NCBI GenBank assembly: GCA_035288045.1
Contig: DATEBA010000045.1
Coordinates: 1-37,257 of the forward strand
DNA: 37,257 nucleotides
Direction of reading: 5' to 3'
Origin: DATEBA01 sp035288045
GTDB lineage: Bacteria > Actinomycetota > UBA4738 > HRBIN12
A model generated the notes under the pieces. It saw only the letters and a program-made list of their open reading frames with translations. It did no database searches and had not been told where the DNA came from. Position 1 is the first letter of the stretch. Each line of letters begins with the position of its first letter. Positions 7,718 to 15,634 of this stretch are shown here, piece by piece. A program made the translations under genes and the position numbers.

Positions 7718-9536
7718 GGCGGGCCTCCAGGTCGTCGCCACCGCGGGGCACGTCGACCACGGCAAGTCCTCACTGATCCTGCGCCTCACCGGGATCGACC
7801 CCGACCGCCTCGCCGAGGAGAAGCGCCGCGGCCTCACGATAGACCTCGGTTTCGCTTGGTGCGCTCTACCGTCGGGGCGCGAGATCGGCTTCGTCGACGT
7901 CCCCGGCCACGAGCGCTTCGTGAGGAACATGCTCGCCGGCGTCGGTCCCGTCCGCCTGGTGCTCTTCGTCGTGGCCGCCGACGAGGGATGGAAACCGCAG
8001 TCCGAGGAGCACCTCGCGATCGTCGACGTGCTGGGCGCGCACGCGGGCGTCGTGGCCCTCACGAAATGCGACCTGGTAGACGAGATGGCGCTCGACCTCG
8101 CCGTCGAGGAGACCCGGGAGCGATTGGCCGGTACCGCACTCCAAGACGCTCCGGTGATCCCGTGCTCGTCGGCCACCTCCGAGGGGCTGGACGAGCTCAC
8201 GGACGCCCTGGACGCGATGGTGGCAGGCGCGCCTCCGCCAGAGGACCACGACCGCCCGCGCCTGTTCGTCGATCGCGTCTTCACGATCAAGGGCGCCGGG
8301 ACCGTGGTGACCGGGACGCTCACCGGTGGGACGATCGAGGTTGGGGAGGAGGTCGAGCTCTTCCCGACAGGCCGGCGCGCGCGCGTCCGCGGCCTCCAGA
8401 CCCACAAGCGCGCGATCGACGTGGCACGGCCGGTGTCGCGCGTAGCCGCGAACCTCACCGGGATAGAACGTACCGCCCTCGAACGCGGCGACGTCATCGG
8501 CCTGCCCGGACAGTGGCGCGCGACCGGGGTCCTCGACGCCCGCGTGAGACCGGTTCGAAGGCTCGCCCATCCGCTCACCTCGCGTGGCGCCTACAAGCTC
8601 TACGCGGGCTCCGCGGAGCGCGACGCGCGCGTCCGTTTCTTCGGCGACCCCGCAACGGGAGCATTCGCCCGGATACGGCTCTCCTCGCCCGTCATCCTCG
8701 ACGCGTTCGACCGGTTCGTGCTGCGCGACGTGGGCCGGCGGGAGACCGTGGCGGGCGGGACGGTCCTCGACCCGTTCCCGCCGACGAGACCCGGCCCCGA
8801 CGTCGATCGCCGGCTGGGGGCGCGCGAACGAGCCTCGCGCGACGAGCTGGCGGCGCTCTTCGTGTCGGAGCGGGGGGCGGTGCGCGCCGACGAACTCGCG
8901 GCGTCGGGCGACGTGCACGGCGCCCTGCGCGTGCACGCGTGGTGGATCCACGAGACGGCGCACGCGGCGGCGGCAGACCTTCTAGAACGAGCGCTGGCGA
9001 AACACCACGAGGCCAACCCGCTGCTCGAGGGTGCAGATCTGTCCGAGGCACGCCGGGCCCTGGCCGAAGCGCTCGCCGCGCGAGGCATCCGCGGTGCGCC
9101 GGATCTCGTCGACGCCTTGCTGGACGATCTCGAGGATCGTGGGCTCGTCGCTCGCTCGGCTACCTCGATGCGCCTCGCGACGCACCGGGTCACCCTCGCC
9201 GAGGAGGAAGTCGATGATCTACTGGCGGCCGTCAAGGAAGCGGAGCCGTCGCCGCCGACGGTTCCCGACCTGGTCGTCGCCGGCTTCCCGAGTGAGTTGA
9301 TCGAGGCGGCCTCCCGCGCCGGCACCCTCGTACGCGTGTCCAAGGAGCTGGTGTTCACACACGAGCTCGTAGCAAGGGCGGAGGCGATCGTCCGAGGCGC
9401 GCCGCAGGGGATCACCGTGAGCGCGTTCCGCGAGCAGCTCGGCACCTCGCGCAAGTACGCGCTCCCGCTGTTGGAGCACTTCGACCGCTCCGGCGTCACG
9501 CGGCGGGACGGCGACCTGCGCTACCCGAGGTCCTAG
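7695..9536 (+). CDS. selB: Selenocysteine-specific elongation factor
   Basis: A 613 aa translation GTPase that delivers Sec-tRNA to UGA codons marked by a SECIS element. G1 is GHVDHGKS (18-25), G2 RGLTIDLGF (45-53), G3 DVPGHERF (68-75) and G4 TKCD (123-126). EF-Tu-like domains II and III follow (about 180-345), then a long C-terminal region of winged helices, the SECIS-binding part in known SelB proteins. The ATG at 7695 lies inside the end of selA. The last four bases form the CTAG shared with the convergent ridA-like gene. Its presence predicts at least one selenoprotein elsewhere in the genome, since no ORF here shows an obvious in-frame UGA. Confidence 0.95.
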   Translation: MTSTTRGEAGLQVVATAGHVDHGKSSLILRLTGIDPDRLAEEKRRGLTIDLGFAWCALPSGREIGFVDVPGHERFVRNMLAGVGPVRLVLFVVAADEGWKPQSEEHLAIVDVLGAHAGVVALTKCDLVDEMALDLAVEETRERLAGTALQDAPVIPCSSATSEGLDELTDALDAMVAGAPPPEDHDRPRLFVDRVFTIKGAGTVVTGTLTGGTIEVGEEVELFPTGRRARVRGLQTHKRAIDVARPVSRVAANLTGIERTALERGDVIGLPGQWRATGVLDARVRPVRRLAHPLTSRGAYKLYAGSAERDARVRFFGDPATGAFARIRLSSPVILDAFDRFVLRDVGRRETVAGGTVLDPFPPTRPGPDVDRRLGARERASRDELAALFVSERGAVRADELAASGDVHGALRVHAWWIHETAHAAAADLLERALAKHHEANPLLEGADLSEARRALAEALAARGIRGAPDLVDALLDDLEDRGLVARSATSMRLATHRVTLAEEEVDDLLAAVKEAEPSPPTVPDLVVAGFPSELIEAASRAGTLVRVSKELVFTHELVARAEAIVRGAPQGITVSAFREQLGTSRKYALPLLEHFDRSGVTRRDGDLRYPRS

Positions 9537-10003
9537 GCCGAGACCTCAGCGACGAGAGCTACCTCGACGGGCGCGCCCAACGGCAGCTCTACGACGCCGA
9601 CCGCGGCACGGGCGTGCCTGCCGTCGTCGCCGAGGAGCTCCACGAGCAGGTCGCTGGCGCCGTTCGCTACCTTCGGCTGGTCGTTGAAGCCGGGGGCGGA
9701 TGCGACGAACACCGTCACCTGAACGATGCGCGCGAGTCGGTCCAGCGACCCCAGCTCCTCGCGGAGCGCGGCGAGCGCCTGCAGCGCGCACCGGCGTGAC
9801 GCCTCGACCGCCTCGTCGAGCGAGACCTCGGCGCCGGCGTGCCCCGGATGCCGGACCTCGCCGTCCACGAGCGGGATCTGGCCCGCCACGAACGCCAGCC
9901 CGCCGACGACTCGCACCGGCACGTACGACGCGACCGGTCTCGCTGTCGGAGGCAGCTCGAGCCCGAGCACCGCCAGCCGCTCCAGGATCGTTGCCTCGGA
10001 CAT
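9533..10003 (-). CDS. RidA/YjgF/YER057c family protein
   Basis: A 156 aa protein of the RidA superfamily, longer than classic RidA (about 128 aa). It resembles the second subgroup, which begins with a conserved LELPPTARPVASYVPVR segment (14-30). GLAFVAGQIPLVDGEV (33-48) and the EASRRCALQALAALREELG helix are typical. Classic RidA hydrolyses reactive 2-aminoacrylate-type enamines and imines; whether this subgroup does so is unclear. The ATG at 10003 is preceded by CAGTAT with a 7 nt spacing, and the longer frame upstream has no homology. It converges with selB and shares its stop in CTAG. Confidence 0.85.
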   Translation of the reverse strand: MSEATILERLAVLGLELPPTARPVASYVPVRVVGGLAFVAGQIPLVDGEVRHPGHAGAEVSLDEAVEASRRCALQALAALREELGSLDRLARIVQVTVFVASAPGFNDQPKVANGASDLLVELLGDDGRHARAAVGVVELPLGAPVEVALVAEVSA

Positions 10004-10010
10004 GGCGCGG

Positions 10011-10016
10011 ATACTG
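10011..10016 (-). promoter_or_regulatory. -10-like hexamer CAGTAT ahead of the RidA-family gene
   Basis: Read on the minus strand, CAGTAT is followed by 7 nt and the ATG at 10003. No Shine-Dalgarno sequence is seen. This suggests a leaderless transcript separate from whiB. Confidence 0.35.
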
Positions 10017-10070
10017 CCACGAACGGGATGAACGAGGCGAGCTCGCACCGAGGTGAGCTACCCCGGCCGC

Positions 10071-10343
10071 CTACCCGGCGCGCCGCTCCCGCGTGCGGAG
10101 GAGCGCCCGACGTTCCGCCTCGTTCAGGCCCCCCCAGATGCCGTGCGATTCCCGAGTGCCCAGCGCGTACTCGAGGCATTCCTCGCGGACCTCACACCGG
10201 GCGCAGATGACCTTCGCCTTGGCCTCCCGAGCGTCCTTCTCGCCCTTCTTCTCGAAGTACCCGGGGGCGAAGAACAGGGCCGCATCCTCGCCTCGACATG
10301 CGGCACGGAACTGCCAGGCGGTCTCCTCGACGAGCGATTGCAT
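10071..10343 (-). CDS. WhiB-family iron-sulfur transcriptional regulator
   Basis: A 90 aa WhiB-like protein. Four cysteines bind a [4Fe-4S] cluster: C16, then C47-x2-C50-x5-C56. The GIWGG turn (68-72) and a basic C terminus (RRALLRTRERRAG) complete the family signature. Members act with the primary sigma factor and respond to redox or NO. The acidic WQFRAACRGED start resembles WhiB1/WhiB2, but I cannot assign a subgroup. The ATG at 10343 was chosen from homology. A purine-rich AGGAGGGAG lies at about 10368-10376, unusually far upstream (about 24 nt). An upstream TTG in frame contains that purine run and is therefore an unlikely start. Confidence 0.92.
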   Translation of the reverse strand: MQSLVEETAWQFRAACRGEDAALFFAPGYFEKKGEKDAREAKAKVICARCEVREECLEYALGTRESHGIWGGLNEAERRALLRTRERRAG

Positions 10344-10396
10344 GCCTGCCGGCCGCCGGAACGGCCGCTCCCTCCTCAAAAGGGTGTTCGTAATCC

Positions 10397-10422
10397 GACG
10401 CCCGTGCGGTTCGGGCGGTTCC
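10397..10422 (-). promoter_or_regulatory. Candidate ECF-sigma promoter ahead of whiB
   Basis: On the minus strand GGAAC (10422-10418) is followed by 17 nt and CGTC (10400-10397). GGAAC with CGTC/CGTT at this spacing is typical of ECF sigma promoters. The start point would lie about 45-50 nt ahead of the ATG, which fits the distant AGGAGGGAG. Chance occurrence in GC-rich DNA is possible. Confidence 0.3.
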
Positions 10423-10445
10423 GTTGAGAAGGTGTTGCGCCCGAG

Positions 10446-11735
10446 TCAGTCCTCGTCGCCCGGCTCCGGCTCGACCCGCAGGATCAGCCCGTCCACGCCC
10501 CGGACGCGGACCCGAGTGCCCGGCGGGATCGGCCCGTCACCGCTACGACCGCGCCAGAGGGCGCCCTTCACGTAAACCGGTCCCTCCGGAGAGAGCTCTC
10601 CTCGGGTCTCGCCGAGGAGCCCCACGAGCCCGACTTGGGTGGAGGTGATCCGGTCGCGGGCCTGGAGAGCAACCGTGAGACCGAACCCGTAGTAGAGGAG
10701 GCTCGCAACGACCGCGAGCCCGATCGCCCATGTAGAGACACGGATCGGATCCGCCGCATCCCAGAAGGCGAGGATCGATCCGCCGAAGAACGAGAGTAAG
10801 CCGGTCCCCGTCGCGAACCCTAGACGCCGTAGTCGAACGTCCAGCACCATGAGCCCCACCCCGCCGACGAGCAGCACGAGCCCCGGCACCGAGACCGGCA
10901 CGACCGTGAGCGAATACACGGCAAGACCGAGCAGGAACACCCCCGAGAACCCCGCGAAGCCGAACCCGGGCTGCGTGAGCTCGAAGGCGAGCGCCGCGAG
11001 AGCGAGCACCAGCAGCAGGTACAGGGACGATGGGTTCGAGATCGCGTGGAGAACCGCCCGGATCGGTCCGAGATCGTGGAAACGGAGCGTCACCTCCCCG
11101 ACCTCGGTCTCCTTGGTTGCAACGTTGGTCTGCAAGGTGACGGGTCCGGCGGGAGTCTTGACCGTGCGCCCGTCGATCTTGCCGAGCAGATCGGGCACAG
11201 AGATCGCCGCGGCCTGGGCTATGTCACGGTGGCGAGCCTCCGAGGCCGTGAGCGGTCGGTCGTTCCAATCGGTGACGGTCTCCTTGCCGCGGGCGGCGAC
11301 CCACCCGTCGATCGTCGCGCGGAGATCCAGGAGGTCCACGGAGCCATCTGCAAGGTCGAGCGGAAGGAGCGGGCCGGTCTGCGAGCCCGGAGAGACCGCC
11401 GCGAGCGAGGACGCGTACATGAAGAGCAGCCCCGCGCCGCTCGCCCGCGCCGGCGGCGGCCCTACCCAGACGATCACCGGAACGCGAGCGTCGAATATCC
11501 GCTGCGCGAGCCCGACGGCGTCCTGGTCGAGGGTCCCGGGGGTGTCGAGCTGCAGCACCAGGACGTGCATTCCACGTTCGGCCTCGTCGATTCGCTCCTC
11601 GAGATAGGCGACGAGCGGCCGGTCGAGCGGCCCACGCACCTCGACGATGTCGACAGTGGTCAAGGCGGCCGAAGCGGGCTCGGGCATGAGCCCGAGCGCG
11701 ACGAGCACGAACGACAGAAGGACCGCGCGACGCAT
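10446..11735 (-). CDS. NfeD-family membrane protein with ClpP-like protease domain
   Basis: A 429 aa long-form NfeD protein (COG1030). It has a signal sequence (1-23), a ClpP/crotonase-like domain (about 25-200), a group of membrane helices (about 225-345) and a C-terminal NfeD OB-fold (about 370-425). Long-form NfeD is a membrane-anchored Ser-Lys protease linked to the control of stomatin-type proteins. The serine is S99 in RASGAG. The lysine expected within the W-x-x-K segment appears as R160 in WNDR, so protease activity is questionable. Two starts are possible. I chose the ATG at 11735 because TAGCAT lies 7 nt ahead; the ATG at 11744 would add three residues. No stomatin gene is adjacent. 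Confidence 0.8.
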   Translation of the reverse strand: MRRAVLLSFVLVALGLMPEPASAALTTVDIVEVRGPLDRPLVAYLEERIDEAERGMHVLVLQLDTPGTLDQDAVGLAQRIFDARVPVIVWVGPPPARASGAGLLFMYASSLAAVSPGSQTGPLLPLDLADGSVDLLDLRATIDGWVAARGKETVTDWNDRPLTASEARHRDIAQAAAISVPDLLGKIDGRTVKTPAGPVTLQTNVATKETEVGEVTLRFHDLGPIRAVLHAISNPSSLYLLLVLALAALAFELTQPGFGFAGFSGVFLLGLAVYSLTVVPVSVPGLVLLVGGVGLMVLDVRLRRLGFATGTGLLSFFGGSILAFWDAADPIRVSTWAIGLAVVASLLYYGFGLTVALQARDRITSTQVGLVGLLGETRGELSPEGPVYVKGALWRGRSGDGPIPPGTRVRVRGVDGLILRVEPEPGDED

Positions 11736-11742
11736 CCGCCAC

Positions 11743-11748
11743 ATGCTA
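11743..11748 (-). promoter_or_regulatory. -10-like hexamer TAGCAT ahead of the NfeD gene
   Basis: TAGCAT on the minus strand is followed by 7 nt and the ATG at 11735. No Shine-Dalgarno sequence is present. Confidence 0.4.
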
Positions 11749-11780
11749 CCGGCGCCGTCGTCCGGAGGGGGCCACCGGGG

Positions 11781-11786
11781 TATGCT
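11781..11786 (+). promoter_or_regulatory. -10-like hexamer TATGCT ahead of the PBP gene
   Basis: TATGCT is 15 nt ahead of the ATG at 11802. The predicted leader is only about 8 nt and has no Shine-Dalgarno sequence. Confidence 0.35.
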
Positions 11787-11801
11787 GGCCGCGGTTTTCC
11801 C

Positions 11802-14276
11802 ATGCGCACCGCGCCACCCGTCGAACCGAAAGCCTCCAGGAAGCGGCCCGCCCGCCGGCGGCGTCGCGTTCGCAAGGCGCCGGTCCCGCTCCTGCCGGTG
11901 CTCTTCGCGATGTCGATCGGTCTGGGAGGGATGCTGATCGCGCTCCTCCTCTTCCCGCTGTTCGCGGGCGTGGGAGCCGGCGTGAGCATCGTGAGCGACA
12001 GGCTGGAGCTCGAGAGCGACTGGTTCAAGCGGATACCGCACTTCCCCGAGCGCTCGATCATCTACGCGGACGACGGGAGCGTGCTCGCGCGCATCTACCT
12101 CGACGAGAACCGCCGCGTCGTCCGGCTTCAGAACGTGAGCGAGGAGGCTTGGGACTCGGTGCTTGCGATCGAGGACGACGGGTTCTACGAGCACGGCGCC
12201 CTGAACTTCACTTCCCTCATCCGCGCGACGCTCGCGAACCTGGCGGCCGGCGACATCGTTCAGGGCGGGTCCACGATCACGCAGCAGCTCGTGAAGAACC
12301 GCGTGATCGCCGATCCATCGCGTACCTACGAGCGCAAGTTCAAGGAGGCGGCGCTCGCGATGCGGGTGGAGCAGGAGTACACGAAGGACGAGATATTCGA
12401 GCTGTACCTGAACGACGTCTACTTCGGCAACGGCGTGTACGGGATCGGAACGGCTTCGCGCTTCTACTTCCGCAAACCGGCGGCCAAGCTCTCGCTATCG
12501 GAGGGGGCGACGCTCGCAGGGCTGATCCAGTCTCCGGAGACCTTCGATCCGCTCGACGAGCCGGCGGCCGCTCTCGTTCGCAGGAACGAGGTGCTCGAGC
12601 GTCTGGCCGTTCTGGGCTGGTATCCACGCGAGCAGATCGACAAGCTGAAGGCGCGCCCGATCCGGCTCCCGAAGAACGCCGGCGTCCGACAGGAGCTCTT
12701 CGAGCCGTTCTTCGTCTACTACCTGAAGAACCTCATCCTCGACGAGGACAACCCGGAGTTCGACGCGTTCGGCAAGAGCTACGAGCAACGGCGCCAGACG
12801 CTCTTCCAGGGCGGCCTGCGCGTCTACACCACGCTGAAGCCGGACTGGCAGCGCTTCGGCGAGCGCGCGGTGCGCCACGGCATCACCGGACCCGAGGGGC
12901 TCGACGCGTCGCTCGTGTCGGTGGAGACTTCGACCGGCGCGATCCGGACCATGGTCTCCGGCCGCGACTACAAGCACGACAAAGAGGACCTCGTGTGGCG
13001 GGGTCGCCGCCAGGTCGGCTCGGCGTTCAAGCCGATCACGCTCGTCGCGGCCTTCAAAGAGGGCATCTCGCCGCACCGCGTCTACTCGTCGCGCTCCCCG
13101 CTCCCGCTGCCACAGTGGAACAACGACTGTCACTGCGTGACTAATGCCGAGGGCGCGTCGAACCGTGGACTGCTGGATCTATGGGAGGCCACGGCCGGCT
13201 CCGTGAACGTCGTCTTCGCGCAGCTGGCGCTCGACGTAGGCGCGACCGACATCGTCGAGACCGCGCACGAGCTCGGGATGACGGCCCCGATGGACGCCGT
13301 TCCGTCGATCACTCTCGGCGCCGAGGAGGTCTCGACGCTGGACATGGCTACGGCCTTCTCGACCCTCGCCAACGACGGCAAGCACTGCGAGCCGTTCGCA
13401 GTCGCGCTCGTCAGGTCGCCCGATGGGGTGCTGTACCGGCATCCGCCGGATTGCGAGCAGGTGATCGAGGCCGACATCGCGCACCTCGTCACGGCGATGC
13501 TGCAGGGAGTCGTCGACCACGGTACCGGCACGGCCGCCGACGACGGGATGGAGTTCCGCCCCATCGCCGGCAAGACCGGCACGGCCCAGGACTACACGAA
13601 CCTGTACTTCGCGGGCTACACGCGCCAAGTGTCGACGGCCGTATGGGTCGGTTTCCGCAAGGGTCAGGTGCCACTGAACGCGTACTTCAGCTCACCCTTC
13701 GGCGGTTCCGTGGCGGCCCCGATCTGGAACGACTTCATGGTGCGCGCCACGGCGGGTATGCCGGTCTTGGACTTCCCCGAGCCCCCTAAACCGGAACGCA
13801 GGAGGCTTCCCCGCCTGGTCGGACTCGAGGAGGACGAGGCCATCGACAAGCTCGAGGAACTCGGCTTCGAGGCCACGATCTCAAGGATCAACTCCCTCGA
13901 GGATGAGGGGATCGTGGTCGCGCAGAGCCCGGCACCGGAGTACCGGGCGATCGTCGGCACGCTCGTCCGGATCTCCGTCTCCACGGGCATCCCACCGACC
14001 GTGGAGGTACCCGACGTGGGCGGCATGGACGCCGAGGAGGCCCGGGCGGTGCTACTGGAGGCGGGGTTCAGGCCGCGCGCCGTGCAGAGGGAGGTCGTCG
14101 ACCCCAAGAAGGCCGGCATCGTGCTGATCCAGTACCCGCGCGCCGGCGACGAGGTCCAGCAGAACTCCATCATCACGATCACCATCGGGAAGCTTGTCCC
14201 CGAGGACGGTGACGGCGGGGGCGGGGGCGGAAACGGGAACGGCAACGGGAATGGCGGTGGGGGCGGTGGGGGCTAG
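11802..14276 (+). CDS. Class A penicillin-binding protein with two PASTA domains
   Basis: An 824 aa bifunctional peptidoglycan synthase (glycosyltransferase plus transpeptidase) anchored by one N-terminal membrane helix (about 29-57) after a very basic cytoplasmic tail. The GT51 domain has its catalytic glutamate in AIEDDGFYEH (E124) and the GGSTITQQLVKN motif (155-166). The transpeptidase domain has SAFK (S407, K410), SVN (467-469) and KTGT (591-594). Two PASTA repeats follow (about 668-727 and 733-793), then a Gly/Asn-rich tail of about 25 residues. The layout matches actinobacterial PonA-type enzymes. It is divergent from the NfeD gene and ends in the CTAG shared with yqeY. Confidence 0.95.
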   Translation: MRTAPPVEPKASRKRPARRRRRVRKAPVPLLPVLFAMSIGLGGMLIALLLFPLFAGVGAGVSIVSDRLELESDWFKRIPHFPERSIIYADDGSVLARIYLDENRRVVRLQNVSEEAWDSVLAIEDDGFYEHGALNFTSLIRATLANLAAGDIVQGGSTITQQLVKNRVIADPSRTYERKFKEAALAMRVEQEYTKDEIFELYLNDVYFGNGVYGIGTASRFYFRKPAAKLSLSEGATLAGLIQSPETFDPLDEPAAALVRRNEVLERLAVLGWYPREQIDKLKARPIRLPKNAGVRQELFEPFFVYYLKNLILDEDNPEFDAFGKSYEQRRQTLFQGGLRVYTTLKPDWQRFGERAVRHGITGPEGLDASLVSVETSTGAIRTMVSGRDYKHDKEDLVWRGRRQVGSAFKPITLVAAFKEGISPHRVYSSRSPLPLPQWNNDCHCVTNAEGASNRGLLDLWEATAGSVNVVFAQLALDVGATDIVETAHELGMTAPMDAVPSITLGAEEVSTLDMATAFSTLANDGKHCEPFAVALVRSPDGVLYRHPPDCEQVIEADIAHLVTAMLQGVVDHGTGTAADDGMEFRPIAGKTGTAQDYTNLYFAGYTRQVSTAVWVGFRKGQVPLNAYFSSPFGGSVAAPIWNDFMVRATAGMPVLDFPEPPKPERRRLPRLVGLEEDEAIDKLEELGFEATISRINSLEDEGIVVAQSPAPEYRAIVGTLVRISVSTGIPPTVEVPDVGGMDAEEARAVLLEAGFRPRAVQREVVDPKKAGIVLIQYPRAGDEVQQNSIITITIGKLVPEDGDGGGGGGNGNGNGNGGGGGGG

Positions 14277-14725
14277 CCCCCGCCGAGCCTGCCCTTGACC
14301 TTCTCCTGCACGAGGGAACCGTCCACTCGGCCCTTGGCCTTGCCCATGACGAGGCCCATCACCTTCCCCATCTCCTTGGGCGACGATGCACCGGTCGTAG
14401 CGATCGCCTCGTCGATGAGCGCGTCGACCTCCGCCTCGGAGAGCTCCTCGGGCGCGTAGGCCTTCAGCACCTCGCGTTCCTCGCGCTCGCGTGAAGCGAG
14501 GTCGACACGGCCGGCCGGCTCGAAGGCCTCTATGGACTCGGTCCGCCGCTTGACCTCCTTCGCGGCGACCTGCCGGACCTCCTCGTCGTCCAGCTCGTGG
14601 AGCACCTCCTTCTCGCGGTTCGTCACCTGCGTCGAGAGCATGCGAAGCGCCATCAGGCGCGTCTTGTCGCCCGACCTCATCGCATCCCTGATCTCGGCCG
14701 CCAGCCGTTCCTTCAACGTCGTCAC
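14273..14725 (-). CDS. yqeY: GatB/YqeY domain protein
   Basis: A 150 aa YqeY-family protein. The domain resembles the tRNA-binding tail of the GatB subunit of the tRNA-dependent amidotransferase, but the role of stand-alone YqeY is not established. Typical segments are MLSTQVTNREKE (29-40), ERREEREVL-like charged helix (about 79-86) and GKVMGLVMGKAKGRVDGSLV (119-138). GTG start at 14725. The metallophosphoesterase gene starts 15 bp away in the opposite direction, so the two promoters must overlap. Its 3' end overlaps the PBP gene by 4 bp. Confidence 0.88.
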   Translation of the reverse strand: MTTLKERLAAEIRDAMRSGDKTRLMALRMLSTQVTNREKEVLHELDDEEVRQVAAKEVKRRTESIEAFEPAGRVDLASREREEREVLKAYAPEELSEAEVDALIDEAIATTGASSPKEMGKVMGLVMGKAKGRVDGSLVQEKVKGRLGGG

Positions 14726-14727
14726 CG

Positions 14728-14733
14728 TAGACT
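14728..14733 (+). promoter_or_regulatory. -10-like hexamer TAGACT ahead of the metallophosphoesterase gene
   Basis: TAGACT is followed by 7 nt and the ATG at 14741, with no Shine-Dalgarno sequence. It lies in the 15 bp gap to the divergent yqeY start. Confidence 0.45.
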
Positions 14734-14740
14734 CGGCTCC

Positions 14741-15634
14741 ATGCTCTTCACCGTGCTTCTGATCCTGCTCGGCGCCGGCGCCGTCTGCGTCGCATACGGC
14801 GTTGTCGTCGAACGACGCTGGTACCGCGTGGTCCGCCGCCGCCTCGACATCCTACCGGCCACCGGCCCAGAGCCCCTCACCGTGCTTCACCTCTCGGACC
14901 TTCACTTCGTGCGCGGCGACGCCGCAAAGGCGCGATTCCTGGCTGGCCTTCCGCCCGCCGACGTCACCGTGGTCACGGGCGACTTCCTCGCCGAGCCGGA
15001 GGCCGTCGCGACCGCGGTCGAGGCGGTACGGCCGGTGCGGGGGCGCCTCACGTCGTGGTTCGTCCTCGGGTCGAACGACTACTTCGTGCCGCGACTGCTG
15101 AACCCGCTGCGATACCTCCTGCCCAGGCGGCGACACAGGATCGGCGTCCGCGGGCCGTGGAGGGAGCTCGAGGCCGCGCTCGAGGGCGACGGCTGGGAGC
15201 ATCTGCGGAACGTCCGCATGGAGGCTTCGCTCGACGGATCGCCGATCGAGCTGCTCGGCCTCGACGACGCGCACCTAGGCTGGCACGATCTCCGCGTTGC
15301 CCTCCGGGAGTCGCCCGACCGTTTCGGTGTCGTCGTCGCGCACTCTCCCGATCCCGCCCCGGAGCTCGCCGCTCTCGGGTACGACCTCGTGATTGCCGGG
15401 CACACGCACGGAGGCCAGGTGAGGCTGCCGTTCCTCGGCGCGCTCGTCACCAACTCCCACCTGCCGCGCCGGCTCGTATCGGGTCTGTTCCGGCTTCCCC
15501 CGGCTTGGGTTCACGTTTCAAGGGGCGTGGGCACCGGCAAGTACGCGCCGTTCCGCTTCCTGTGTCGCCCGGAGGCGACTTTCCTGGAACTCCGGCGTCA
15601 GCCGGAGAGGGCGCGATCGAACACCGCCTCGTAG
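14741..15634 (+). CDS. Metallophosphoesterase (YkuE-like), membrane-anchored
   Basis: A 297 aa calcineurin-like phosphoesterase with an N-terminal hydrophobic helix (about 2-22). Metal-binding motifs are SDLHF (about 48-52), VTGDF, VVAHSPDP and AGHTHGGQ. The position of the usual GNHD motif reads GSND, followed by YFVPRLLNPLRYLLP. I recall this GSNDY variant from other actinobacterial homologues, so it is probably a subfamily feature rather than decay. The substrate is unknown; YkuE-like enzymes act on phosphodiesters or phospholipid-type compounds at the membrane. The last 37 bp overlap the convergent glycosyltransferase gene. Confidence 0.85.
   Translation: MLFTVLLILLGAGAVCVAYGVVVERRWYRVVRRRLDILPATGPEPLTVLHLSDLHFVRGDAAKARFLAGLPPADVTVVTGDFLAEPEAVATAVEAVRPVRGRLTSWFVLGSNDYFVPRLLNPLRYLLPRRRHRIGVRGPWRELEAALEGDGWEHLRNVRMEASLDGSPIELLGLDDAHLGWHDLRVALRESPDRFGVVVAHSPDPAPELAALGYDLVIAGHTHGGQVRLPFLGALVTNSHLPRRLVSGLFRLPPAWVHVSRGVGTGKYAPFRFLCRPEATFLELRRQPERARSNTAS

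Noticed and set aside
14200..14272. G-rich run at the end of the PBP gene as a G-quadruplex or repeat locus
   Set aside because: It encodes a Gly/Asn-rich tail that is common after PASTA domains; no separate function is supported.
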